From Phoronis ovalis (taxonomy: Eukaryota > Phoronida > Phoronidae), in assembly GCA_028565635.1 (NCBI GenBank), contig JAOXYB010003123.1, positions 1 through 20,347 on the forward strand: a stretch of DNA of 20,347 bases, given 5' to 3'. Position numbers and translations under genes: made by a program. Below, piece after piece: positions 1-11,232 of the stretch. Each line of letters opens with the position of its first letter. The first letter of the stretch is position 1. Below the pieces are notes generated by a model. It searched no databases. It was not told the DNA's origin and was given only the letters and a program-made list of their open reading frames with translations.

Positions 1-90
1 GGTTACATACGACGCCGATGCCGCATACAGTACGGCTATATGCCCTTTCACTATTACATAGTGATGGGCATAAAAACTGCCCCACATGTA
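1..90. repeat. End of a dispersed repeat with a hairpin
   Basis: The first 90 bases are richer in G and C than what follows and hold a long imperfect inverted repeat at 39-72. TATGCCC and CACTAT on the left pair with ATAGTG and GGGCATA on the right around a 3-base loop, with a small internal bulge. The right arm, GTGATGGGCAT at 61-71, recurs exactly in reverse complement at 20270-20280 near the other end of the window, so both places may carry pieces of one repeat family. No reading frame here looks coding. The family assignment is inference; the hairpin and the shared 11-mer are directly visible. Confidence 0.45.
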
Positions 91-215
91 AATCATATAT
101 ATATCACTGCTAAGAATTTAAGTGCTAAACATTCAATGACCTTCATACAAAAAGGGACGTTTTTGAGGGTTTTTTTTTGTTAAAAATAATTGCTGTGGTA
201 AAGTTAAGAAAATCA

Positions 216-268
216 TTTATTATTTTAAATTAAATGTGTTATGTTGTACTGACACAGGTCTTTTTATT
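216..268 (-). promoter_or_regulatory. Candidate poly(A) signals of ALG6
   Basis: Read on the minus strand, AATAAA lies at 268-263, about 20 bases beyond the ALG6 stop codon, and a second copy lies at 221-216. Either could direct 3' end formation. The first would give a very short 3' UTR, so the second or an unseen variant may be the one used. There is no transcript evidence. Confidence 0.45.
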
Positions 269-288
269 GCAGATTGTCCACCACCTGA

Positions 289-3200
289 TTAATAAATTTT
301 CTTTTTTTTTATTCTACTGGATCTTCTTTGAATTGGCCCCGAGTGAGAGTCTCGAATTCTTTCCATTTCTTCTTCAGTTATTTGCGTGTATGTTTGCGTA
401 TTTCCATCATTGTCAATGTCGAGCCTTTTAGACAATTTTTGCTTCCTCGTGCTATGGACAGGTTCTGCTTTTGTCGATTTTCCCACAGTACCAATGTAGG
501 TTGGGTACATCTGCCACACATGGAAATACACCAGAAACAGTACAAAATGGCCACAGGAATAGAGTGATACTAAAACAGGCCATAAATCTGGATATCGAGT
601 TGGTGGCATGACAAATAAATGAAGTAAGACCAAACTTAGGCTTCCCAACATAGAACACCAAAACTGGAAAAAAAATTGGTGAAAGTGTTTATAATAAAGA
701 ATTGTCACAAAGCATCATAACTACAGTTATACAAAATTAAGGGCTTTAAATTCGGCAATTCATGTTTGCAGCCTGCCTCACTAGCATGTCTGGGTGTTGT
801 TGGTAAAATTTTATATATCACCTGCCACTTCAGGGCTGTTTAATGTGTATTCATGAAATATAGCATATAGATTGATATCAGCAGCTCTCAAACTACAGAA
901 ATAGAGACTATGAGATTTTGTTATCAAGATGCAAGTCAGAGTGGGCTTACTTGGGCATACACAAAGTTTGACTCCTTTGGAGAGTCAATAACAGCTAAGG
1001 TTCATCATGACTGCAGGAAGCAAAGAAACCCAGAAAAGGAAAACATCATGGCCACTGATTTAATATTTTTCATATCACTTACTGCTAAGTTGTAACACAC
1101 ATTTGATGAAACAGTCAACATTTTCTTCGAATTAAATTCATCAGATCCTGCACAGTCAGAGGGGTCATCAATTATTTTGTAGACTGTATAAAACAACAGC
1201 ATAGTCCCACAATATGCAGTTATTTGTCCATCTTTGACCAAAAGAGGAAACATGCTAAAAAAGTAAAGTGATTTTATTAAATAAGTCTGTTATTTAGCAC
1301 ACATGTTTTGCTTTGTAACTCAGATAAGGGTCTTGTAACATCCTTATATACTAATTTTTTAACCACAAACTGTGTATATTTACTTATAAGTTCACTCACC
1401 TACAGTGCTTCTTTCACATGGTAACTTTTCTATACACAGTAATCAAACTCTTAATATTAGCTGTCAATCGTGTTAGTCTAGTTTACAAACAGTTTTCATC
1501 ACAGATTTGGGAATTATTTATTTATATGTATCACATTGTCCAGTTTGCTTTTAGTCTATTTTGTCAACATTTTGTCATTTGAGAGATTCTCACACATAAA
1601 AACACCACCGAGCACAAACAATACTCAATAATTTATCGCTATATATATTCCTTACCTAAATGTAGAGATAAGAAGAAACCACATACAAGGAAACGGGTTC
1701 TCATGAAGAAGTAAACACACTGGTCTGGAAAAATCATAAAACCTGATTATTGTGGACTGCCAAGATTGACTATTAAAGGTAATAACATATTTATATTCCT
1801 AGATTTCTGTGTTAATCACACATTCATTCATAACAGAATATAAAAAATGTCAATCCTATTAAAAAACATCAAATGTGTAGTCTCTTATTATATACAACAC
1901 ATATGGCCATAAAAATATGTCTTAGCACAAATTTTTAAGTTATATATCATTAGTGGAGCATTGTGACTTTCAGTGCGTTTAGTAAAGCAAGACATACGCT
2001 TGCTATTTTACTCAATATAAGATGGTATGAATTTTTCACAATAACCATGTTTGGTAAGTCTTCATTGGAGGTTTTCATGTTCCAAGCATAAAGTAACTTT
2101 ATTTTAAATGAAGCTTGTTTAAGCAGTGGTCACACAAGTATGAAGACAACTAAATGTAGCCATGCTACAGGGACACCTACAGTTTGCTGTATATAAATCA
2201 ATTCTGCGTAAATTATTTACAGTTGTTATAATTATGTTTCAAAAACTACTCTTAGAAACAGTCAAAACTCACAATGCTGTCAGCAGTATAGACTTCTCAT
2301 GTACATGGTAAGAGAAAAGAAAAAACACCAAAGATGAATTCACCTGAAAAATAAAATTTTTTGATGCAGTTACACCATGTGTACCTAGTAAGCCTGCAAA
2401 ACTGACAGCTTAAGAGTTAGCAATGTGAATGATATAAGATAAATATGGATACAGAAAATGGAAGCAAATATCCATGTTTTGGAACAGTTCCTAAATTCAA
2501 TTGGTAAAAATATATTAAAATCTATCTAATACCTAAAAACTCACCAAGGCACATTTGAAATTTCTGGAAGTTGGTTTACGAAATAAATGTATGGCTGAGG
2601 GTATCAGACCTATGATGGTTGACACTAAACTGGAAAAATGAAATCACATTTGTCATTATACAATTTAAAAGCAACTTGATAAGAAAACAACTAGTTTATA
2701 CACTGCATTGGTCATTTGTTATAACCTGGATCCTACAACCACGTTTCAATACTGCACTATAACTGACTTTAAGGTGCCATAGTTCGGAGCGTACTATTGT
2801 TACTTGCATGTTTACATGTACGTGTATTGCATTGAAAAGCCCATTTTTATTAATAACAATTAACGAAACTGGCGATAGTAAAAATTAAGGATCAGCTGAT
2901 ATAATTTGGTAATGACAACTAAATTTAGGTGCAAAACTATTTATTTTTTCAAAATTCTTACATTTAAATCAATCAAGCACTGTTTATGCAAAATTCTGCA
3001 AAAATGGCGACCCTTAGCAGTACATGTGAAGTAACATCCCTTATGCGACTATTTAAAGTGACAATACCCCTTGCCTCTAGATTATGGCATGTGGAATGCT
3101 AGGATTGGTAAACTAAACTCTTCCTGCAACACGATTACAAACTTTCATTTATTTAATAAAAATTAATCAAAAATTTGCTTGGCTCACCATACTTCAAGAT

Positions 3201-6200
3201 ATTTTTTTGCATAAAATGCTAATTTTACAAAAAGTTTAGAGTAATTATGTACTGCTTTAACTATTTGACATTATAGCTACCCATACACCCAATAAACAAG
3301 ACTATAAAATAAAGGAATAACAATATTGTCAGACATATTGTTCTGAGAATATAAACAAAATTTCTTCTTATTCTCACCATAACAAAACTTGTTTGTCTGA
3401 GGACAAATAGTTTTTGAATTTCACTAACACTGATAAGCTGCACCACACAGTAGCTACCTTGTCCTACAAAAAGTACAAATTAAATAGAGTTTTGTGCAGA
3501 ACTTGAGTGAGTAAATGTTTCGAAAACTTGGTAAATGCTTAGCAAAGTTAAGAAAATTTTACAATAATTTTACTTCTGCAGTTACTTCACATTTTGATTC
3601 ATTCTTTTTTCAACCACAGGGTAAAAAATGCCACTCAGTTTCATGAGCGTCTCTACTCCACAAGGAGCATATAACCAGAATAGGTAATTAGTTTATGACT
3701 GAGTGAACTGAGGTAGTGCCAAATTAGATCTATTATCAACCAAACCAACACAGAAAGAATTTGTGGTGCAAGAGTAAGAGGGTGTGGATCACCAATTCAA
3801 CTTTTACCAATTGAGCTAACCGGTTTCTGGTTTGAACATATATAACAATAGTTTTACTAACCTCATATATCCCTCTGCTGAATGGAAATAATCTGCCGAA
3901 AACTTGCAATATTGTTTCTCGACTAGACAAGAAAGGATACCAACATAATACAAATGTTGCTAGCACTGTTGTCCCAATTTTAAACAGTTTAAAAACCCTA
4001 AAAGCAAGTAATTTTTTGTGTACAAAATTGTTTATAACAAACAATAGAGGTAGTGATGCCAAGTGCTAAAAGTAAGCAATTCATTTTTTAATTACTCAAC
4101 ATACACTTTTGTCCAGACTATTACTATACTAAAGAATCCATTATAATTCATTGTTAAATTGTGAGCAATCAAAGGCAACTGTTCAGCAACAAAGGCTGTG
4201 TACTTATTTGTATATGCTATATAGCATAAGTGCAAAACTTATGCTTCTAAGTTTACAGTAAGCTGCACAATTCTGCTGCCACCTACCTGTTTTCTTTACC
4301 TCTTTTCCAAACGTAGATACCAAGTATATAGCAAAAGAATGGAAAGGCATGGTATAACTCCATTTGCTTGAAATTTAGTGCTATAACAAAGTCAATAGCA
4401 CCAAGCAAGTAGTTACCGTTTGACACTAAAAATATTCCCCACATAGTCATGCCAAGACTAAAACAGTTATATCTGGGTAAATTTAAGGACGAAATAAAAA
4501 CATGCATTAAATTGAAGTTGCCACTGTATCTTGTCAATGTAAACAGCTGTTTACAACGTATTTAAAGGTAACATAAGTTGTTTCACATAATATTTTTGAA
4601 ATATGCCATGGATATGTATACTGCTACCTTCTTTGAATAAAAAATATGTACAATCCTGCCAAATTCAACTTTTAAGTTTAAAAAGTCTGCGTGAATAAAA
4701 GCCAAGCCCTCATCATCCAAAAACAAAATTGTAAAATTTTAAATTTAAACATATATAGAATAATAAACAAAATAAGCAAGATACTTGTACAATAAGGACC
4801 AGATTGAAAAGGTATTGTAGCTGTGTGTAAAATGGTAAGTGCAAGCAGCTATTGATAACAATTTTAAGCTTTATTATATTGCTCTTATCAAATACATAAT
4901 ATTACGTACTCACATGTGCCAGGAAAGTATTTTTTGCTGATTGCCACACAAAGGATTTACATTTTAATTCAATTTAAACTGTGGATGGAGAAGGCGAAGG
5001 TTCAACTTTATTTCAAGTTAAATTCAAACAAAATAAATAAATATGGTAATGTAATTATATCAAAAAATTTGCATAAACTACAGGATTATAAAGGATACTG
5101 AAAATGTCCATAATCAATAAGAATTATTCCAGGATATAGCAACATCAGCAAAGCACTCTTGACCTACAAAAAAAACACAATTTTCAGAAACCCCCATACA
5201 AACAATATTTATTTTCTGAGCTAATATTCATTGGTTACGGTATAAGTTCAAAAAATTTAGACAACTGCAAAACGAACAAACAAACTTGGAACTTTCAGTA
5301 TCATCACCAGCACTAATGGAGCTGACATGATGACGTCAAAATTCTTGTCTCAAAAATGTGACTTTTATTTGACTCAAAGTTGTGTAAATTTAATCATATC
5401 TATTTTACAAAATAGCTTCGTAGCAAAACATGTAGCAAAACAAAAAGTTTTTATTTTATTGCATGAAACCTAAAACATGGGATGCTCTGATTTTTAATAT
5501 AATTTCAACGCAACAAGATTTTATTAAGTACACATAAAAATCTAATGTCTTACTCTGTCTGTCCCAGTCTTGAATCTTGTTGACGGCGTCCACATAAAAT
5601 ATACCAACACACCAGAGAAATAAAAGATCAAATCGGTAACCAAAACTGCTTAGAAAATAAAATATTGTTAAATCTTGTATCTGGTGTGGTAATCAGGAGA
5701 TATACCTGTTAATCCATACACCACTAAAAATAAAAGAACTGTCAGTCTAAAATCTTTGGGGTTGTGATTCAACTCTTCATTGGCAACAATAGAAAAAAGT
5801 GAATACCTGCCAGCCACATCAGTAGTCTACTTATGCGTACACCTTTTTAGTCTAATTTACTATCATAATGATACATCAGCCATGCAATGCAGTAAAGGTT
5901 ACACATGTATTTAAAATATACTGAGTCTAATGTAAACAAATATTCAAACCTGTGGCTCTCATGAAGATTTGATGTTCATAGCTCTCAAAACCTCGTGAGG
6001 ATTTCAAAGCAATCCAATCCTTATTAATGAGACTTGCCCTGAAGAAATAACAGTGTATTTCATTAAAAACTATTACATTAATAAGAATGGCAATAAAATT
6101 ACTAAACATTGGATTGCAATAAATCAGTAGAGAAGCTATGTCCACATTGGCTTCATTTTATGTAGTCATTTATCTGTTTCTGTAAAAGGGTCCACTCTTA

Positions 6201-6981
6201 TTGGCTAATGCAAAAATGACATATATTTCTTAGCAAATATTTAACATTGTAATAGCAAGACTGGGTTGAAAACACAATTGTTGCATTGTGTTATTCATAA
6301 AAAGCAATCTATATCTATACTTAGCACTCTTTCCTAACAGTACATACATGAAACCACATATCCGACTATGATAAGCTTGAAGTGGAGGATAATCTAAACC
6401 CCAGTATAACAAATCATTCTCTTCTGTATTTCTGTACCAGTCAGTATGGTTGAGATTATATGTAATTTCCATCCAGTGTCTCTGAGCTTCATAGTCACCA
6501 TACATAGGTGGTTTACCTTTACCTAGAAAGTTTACTGTCAATGTGTAATGCCAATAAACAAGTCTATGTGAGTACTGTAAAGTGCGCATGCAGACTATCC
6601 CTTAATCTGTTTTGCTGATCACCCGTAGTACGCAAGGTTAAAATATGAGGCAACGGGCTAGGAACTTCGAGTTTAGGTTCCTCTCTGACACCAATACCAT
6701 GTCTTTATAGACACTACTGATCATATAATAAATACGATACAGTGAAAGTTCTCACAAGCTCTCAACAAGGAGACTAAAAGCAACTCTAGTCATACTAACT
6801 CAGTATTTCCATTAGTGTCAGAACTGATTCTGGGATTTCTGTATTTCTGAATCTGATGAGTGATGTCACTTTGTCAGTTCCAGTAAAATAATTTACCTGA
6901 ATATGGACCTAGTGAAACACACCATCGCACAATTACTCCAGCCAGTAAGGTTAACCATACAAAACTACTGCTATTTTCCAT
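289..6981 (-). CDS. ALG6: ALG6, dolichyl-P-Glc:Man9GlcNAc2-PP-dolichol alpha-1,3-glucosyltransferase
   Basis: This multipass ER membrane enzyme (GT57 family) transfers the first glucose from dolichyl-phosphate-glucose to the Man9GlcNAc2 lipid-linked precursor for N-glycosylation. I rebuilt 13 coding exons, in transcription order: 6981-6897, 6522-6348, 6038-5950, 5645-5554, 5163-5099, 4472-4287, 3997-3862, 3463-3378, 2629-2545, 2343-2273, 1724-1656, 1254-1083, 663-289. All introns are GT-AG, all phases join, and the total is 561 residues (human about 507). The luminal loop has [16 protein letters not shown] (about residues 30-45), containing the conserved acidic residues, and [14 protein letters not shown] (about 68-81). 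Later landmarks are [41 protein letters not shown] and VHEKSILL. The start ATG precedes a hydrophobic segment ending [12 protein letters not shown], as in the family. The last exon encodes an unusually long hydrophilic tail ending KKIY, a KKXX-type ER retrieval motif. Introns over 300 bases (for example 2630-3377 and 4473-5098) are AT-rich with nothing recognisable. Confidence 0.95.
5331..5338. promoter_or_regulatory. CRE-like palindrome in an ALG6 intron
   Basis: A perfect TGACGTCA palindrome, the consensus bound by CREB/ATF bZIP factors, lies in the ALG6 intron between the exons at 5163-5099 and 5645-5554. An 8-bp match can occur by chance and it is far from the promoter, so a role is speculative. 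Confidence 0.15.
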
Positions 6982-6998
6982 ATTTGGATAATTTACAG

Positions 6999-7016
6999 TT
7001 TCGTTGTGAAACGAAA
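6999..7016. other. Small perfect hairpin just upstream of the ALG6 start codon
   Basis: TTTCGTT (6999-7005) and AACGAAA (7010-7016) form a perfect 7-bp inverted repeat around a 4-base loop, 18-35 bases upstream of the ALG6 ATG. It would fall in the 5' UTR or core promoter. As RNA it could be a weak 5' UTR hairpin; as DNA it contains GAAACGAAA. Function unknown. Confidence 0.3.
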
Positions 7017-7069
7017 TATTATTGTAATAACCCTGTTAAAAACAGACGAACCGACAATACATGGGCGCA

Positions 7070-7077
7070 GCCATCTT
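7070..7077 (-). promoter_or_regulatory. YY1-like element in the presumed ALG6 promoter
   Basis: On the minus strand the sequence reads CCAAGATGGCTGCG around 7081-7067. Its AAGATGGC core matches the YY1 consensus AAGATGGCGGC with one difference. It lies about 90 bases upstream of the ALG6 ATG, in the same orientation as the gene. YY1 sites near the transcription start are typical of animal housekeeping promoters, and no TATA box is obvious beside it. The assignment is by motif only. Confidence 0.35.
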
Positions 7078-7235
7078 GGGCATGCGTATTAGCGATCATC
7101 CACCAGAGGTCGTGTGTGCATTTCACCCAATATCTTGTCAGTGACATCTCATTACATACTTTCATTGTACTTTCATTATTTCTGGACTTTCTTCCTGTAA
7201 AAGCTCAAACATACACACGTGTCTATTTTAAAAAT

Positions 7236-7583
7236 GTGTACTTAATATTTAATATTAAGCAAAGATTAGCACTTAAGCAGCCGGCCACAGATGATGTTTA
7301 AAATGCTTACAGAATTTAGTTTCTTTGCACCACATATAATTAAAATACAAAACTCTTATCATGAGTGGTATTCCAACTGTTTCGTTGCTTTATCTTTTCG
7401 CAATGTGTGCTTAATATTTAATATGAACCAAAGATTGACATTTAAGCAACCGGCCACAAAATGGTGTTTAAAATACTAGTAAATTGTATTTTTTTTTTGT
7501 ACCACATATAATTAGAGTAACTCTTTATCACATGACAACGTGAGTAGTATTCCAATATTTTCGTTGCTTTATCTTTTCGCAAT
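7236..7583. repeat. Tandem duplication, two diverged copies, period about 169 bp
   Basis: Copy 1 begins at 7236 and copy 2 at 7405. Both start with GTGTRCTTAATATTTAATAT, then share an AGCMRCCGGCCACA core, GTTTAAAAT, CACCACATATAATTA or its equivalent, GTATTCCAA, and the ending TTTCGTTGCTTTATCTTTTCGCAAT (quoted as separate blocks, not one run). Scattered substitutions and small indels show that the duplication is not recent. Two short open frames across it encode similar peptides only because the DNA is duplicated; I do not regard them as genes. Confidence 0.85.
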
Positions 7584-8610
7584 TATTATAGATTTAATGC
7601 TAAACTTTTTACATTTTCCAAAAAAAGTTTCGCCAATAAAAATACTTCATTCAATATTCGTATATATTACTATTTTCTTTAATTTTCGAAATTAAAATGA
7701 TAAAAATACATCACATATTAAACCTAAAAAACGAAAGATAAAATCTTATATACCAACTAAACTTTCAATTTCGACTAAAGTTTTGCGTTTTGACCGTGGA
7801 GGTTGCAAAAATATAATAAAAGATTGCGAAATCTGGATTGAGAATATATTTATAGTTTTGTAATGACTTAACAATAGCACTTGTCGACAGATACAATAAC
7901 TATATAACTACAAAAGTTGCTGTAATTCAGATATACAGGAGGCAAGAACGACTCGGTAGTCCATGTGTTGCAAGTCCTCTTGCAAGGAGGATAATTAGAA
8001 ACAGCGCCGAGTAGCTATCAATCGGTCGTTCACTGTAGAGCATTGCCAAACCTCTTTTTATTTCTTTATGACACCGCCCGCAGATGAGGATTTTTTCAAA
8101 ACAGGTATTACTTTAATTAGTGGGATAATTGTAGGGCATGGTTTATACTATTAGTTAGCCAGTTGATCCAAGAGTGAGAAAAAATATTCAAAATTTTCCC
8201 CATCAAAAATATATCTTTAGAGGTATATAAACGGTGGTCAGCTCAGTTTTCGATTTGCAAATTTAACATTGTCGGATGCTTCCCCTTTTGTTTTTGTAAT
8301 ATATGCGCATATACATGTTAATATATTAATGGCTAACATTACTGTAAAAAAAGGTTGATGACATCCCAGATGACACAATTATATGTTTTAACAGGAAACA
8401 GGATATGTTTTTAATCGAGTCCAAAGTCCGTTTGCTATTTTATACAAGCGCCAACTGACTATTATAATTAAGTGGTAATACAAACAGTTGTTAGATGCTT
8501 TACAGCACCATAATATTGCCCAACCTCAGTCGGACAGGCTAAAGTATTAGTAGATAAACGTTGTACACCAAATTTCAAATATATGAATTTTTTTGTGTGT
8601 GCATCTTTTT

Positions 8611-8837
8611 TACCACAAGGTATATATTTTCAATAAATAATTACCATTGGTGTATTTATTGAAAAAAAATAATTCTTTATATCATCAACCATGGGGTGCA
8701 TACTCCCAGCAATTTTGTACCATCTACTTTTGGATATTTTTTTTACTGCAGGATATGGTTTTCGCAAATAACTTTTATCATGGGTATATTTTTGGAAAGT
8801 AATTTTTACTATTGGTTAAGGGGTTTTACCCGGGGCT
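8611..8837. repeat. Degenerate minisatellite, period about 31 bp
   Basis: Units beginning with variants of TACCATTGGTGTAT recur at 8611, 8642, about 8687, 8718, about 8749, 8776 and 8807, mostly 31 bases apart. Each unit carries a T/A-rich second half. The first two units are most alike (TACCACAAGGTATAT and TACCATTGGTGTAT). Later units are strongly diverged, and the last runs into a GC-richer stretch (TTTTACCCGGGGCTTCACCC). The spacing argues for an old tandem array, although AT-rich composition makes partial matches easy. Confidence 0.5.
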
Positions 8838-9687
8838 TCACCCACACCCTAACCAAGTTCTATGTGAAGTACCTCCCCCTGGGATTAAAACAAAGATTTT
8901 CAAACCAAACATAAAACTGTCGAATTGTAAGTAATGAATTATATTTATATTTTCTTGAAAATTTAAAGTTGTAATCAGGATAACGATTTCAGTCTTTCCT
9001 CGAGACAGGTTACATAGAGAGATGAAACAGAAAGTTAAGAAGAAACTACTAATATTCTAGTTATTTATGCGAGAATATAATTGTGACATAATAATTAAAT
9101 AAATGCTTCAGTAGATTATTTTAGTTCGTCTTCTAAGACTTAAATCATCTTATTAAAACATTTTATTGGAACTGTGCTTTTGAAGCTTTAAGGTGTACTT
9201 TGTTAAGGTACATTCAGTAGAAAATACACCCGGAAAATACATTAATCAATTATGAAATCTATAAGGAATTTTATAATAAAGTAAAAATAAAACAAACACG
9301 TCATGGCGCTTTTCAGTTCATAAAAATAATTGATATAAAGTGGTCTAATGTGCGTTGATTCATGTTATGGCATATCTAATGTTACAGGAAAGAAATGTTA
9401 AAAACATTTTCATTGGAATTTTTCCGTAATTAAATGTAATCAAGTTTCTGTCAATATCAGGAAAGTTATTTTCTATGTTTAAATTTTTAATGTTTGTTTC
9501 GAAATAACACTGTAAATTTGATTGTTTCAGCAAAACAAATTTTGCCCTTTAACTCACAAATGTGGCTCACAGTAAGTTTACCATATGTAAATCAATGGGT
9601 TATTGTAAAGACACATGTAGAACATTCCGATGAATAAACAAAGAATGATACTATTGTGATTGTGTTATGACGAAGACGGAGACATGC

Positions 9688-9697
9688 GGGGGGGGGG
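9688..9697 (+). repeat. G10 homopolymer
   Basis: Ten consecutive G residues interrupt otherwise AT-rich sequence. The run is prone to length variation and may be a small assembly uncertainty. Confidence 0.8.
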
Positions 9698-11215
9698 CAC
9701 AGAATGTTTGTAGTCATTATTTTATTTTATTTTAGAAAAATCATTTTAAATACAAAATTTCACTCCATTTTGCCATTAAAAAGGCTGCATCTTAATTTTT
9801 AAATATGTTAACAAACAGTAATAGCAATACAGGCTGTAGAATTGAACACATTCCGATAAACTCATAATAAAGAATTGTACTCGTGATCTTCATTTGAACT
9901 CGGATTACGAGTATCTTTACTGGGGAGACACTTTTTCTGTGAAAATCAAGTGTGGTACGAGGCGCACTCTATATGTGTAACATTAGTATTCGGTAGACAC
10001 GCGCTTCTGAACTTTCATTGAACCTTGAAAACCAAAATCTGAAATTTTATGTAATTTTGAAATAAAAGTAATAAATCAGTTATAGCGATAAAAATCCGTA
10101 TTTATTTCTTGAAATGTAAAAGGTTTGGATATATACCCCCAGTATTCGCCACATGGGGTTTAGCCTCTGACCCCGATCTTTGACACTGCGTATGTTTGAT
10201 AAATGAAGTCACAATCTAGATTTAGCTAGATTTAGCCAGAAGGAAAGCAAAATCTTGGTAAGAGGAGTATTAGTATACACACTGGTAGTACGCTTGCTAA
10301 TTGAGGGTCCAATCAATAGTGTTTTTGAACAACCGCATAATACCTGGACAGAAATAACAGGTCTCTTATAATAGGTATAACAATTATTTATTCTTTATTT
10401 GAGTATATATTCTAGTTTATTTAAAAATTGTAATATCAGGCAAAGTTTCATCATACTTATTATCTGGTTAAATTACTATGCAATATGAAAATCCGGTATC
10501 AGAAACCCAGGTCAAAAATAGCCGCAATGACTACTAGGACACCTGGTGGTGGATGTGATTATTAATTTTCTTTTCAAAAAATAACGAAAATGCCACAAGT
10601 CTCCATGTTGAAATCATGTGAATGACATATGTAAGTATAAAAATAAAATGTGGTTTTATAAAAGCCGGTATAAGAATGTCTGGAACTGTTCACTGGGTTC
10701 AATTCGTTATGAAAACAGGTAAATTAGTGCAGTTCGCACAAAACGAAAGCCATGTGTTCTAAATAAATTAAATAAGTTGTTATAACAAGGTACAGTAACT
10801 AATTTATTAATGAACTTGCTATTACTAGGCCTACTATATATTTTCATATAAGTGTGAGAAACTGAAAGGTGTGTGAGCGCACCAGTTAAAAACTCACACA
10901 AAACATAGTAATTATTCGTCTACGTAGTAAGTAAGTTTTGATAATTTTGAAGTGACTTATTTTACACTTTTATTATCAATACATTTTGACTTTTCTGTGA
11001 AAAATTTGGCATGCTTACTACTAAAGTATTCTGTATTTACTGTTTTTGTAACTTCGTATTTAGTTTTTCCTTTTCTATGATTCTTCTACTTTTTGGATAT
11101 TTTATCTTTTGGTATTATTGTGTTTTTCTTTAACAGTCCCATATTTAATAGAAGTAACAGTAAAAGTAACTGAATTATTCAACTGAAAAAGATATTATTA
11201 TTATTATAACATGAA

Positions 11216-11226
11216 CACTTTTTTAG
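11216..11226 (+). other. Candidate splice acceptor 6 bases before the sulfatase ATG
   Basis: The sequence CACTTTTTTAG followed by GTAAAAATG resembles a 3' splice site with a T-rich tract and places the start codon six bases into an exon. It suggests either a 5' UTR intron, with the first non-coding exon upstream, or a trans-splice site in a lineage that uses spliced leaders. A second acceptor-like site (TTTTTCTTTAACAG) ends near 11136. There is no transcript evidence. Confidence 0.35.
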
Positions 11227-11232
11227 GTAAAA

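Larger units (their letters stand above)
6982..11232. other. Divergent intergenic region between ALG6 and the sulfatase gene
   Basis: About 4.2 kb separates the two divergent start codons. The open frames here are short, low in complexity and match no family I recognise, including one at 8696-8914 that overlaps a minisatellite. Apart from the promoter elements and repeats listed separately, the stretch is plain AT-rich sequence. Small oddities are a G10 run at 9688-9697, a perfect 10-bp tandem duplication (TAGATTTAGC twice) at 10217-10236, and a near-perfect inverted repeat at 9878-9887 and 9904-9913. I see no tRNA or other RNA gene. Confidence 0.6.

Noticed and set aside
5301-5307. GTGATGA on the minus strand as a possible snoRNA box C in an ALG6 intron
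   Set aside because: No suitable CTGA box D with paired flanks lies 60-110 bases downstream.
5706-5806. Exon-like segment in an ALG6 intron (minus strand), AG-flanked and GT-flanked, with a 33-codon open frame
   Set aside because: It is 101 bases long, and joined to the preceding exon (phase 1) it meets TGA after twelve codons. The exons on either side join perfectly without it and match the family. A poison exon is conceivable but the acceptor has no good pyrimidine tract.
6523-6589. In-frame extension of ALG6 exon 2 upstream with its own ATG at 6589
   Set aside because: A proper acceptor (CTTTCTAG) at 6523 joins the exon at 6981-6897, giving the conserved [18 protein letters not shown] without a gap. 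The extension has no family similarity.
6903-7479. Two plus-strand open frames with similar C-terminal peptides
   Set aside because: The similarity comes from the 169-bp tandem duplication. The first frame also overlaps ALG6 exon 1 in antisense, and neither shows a domain or signal peptide.
7935-8040. GC-richer stretch with a CTTGCAAG palindrome, considered as a tRNA
   Set aside because: No B-box-like GGTTCGA sequence and no cloverleaf pairing could be drawn.
8696-8914. Plus-strand open frame of 72 codons
   Set aside because: It overlaps the degenerate minisatellite and has no recognisable similarity or splice context.
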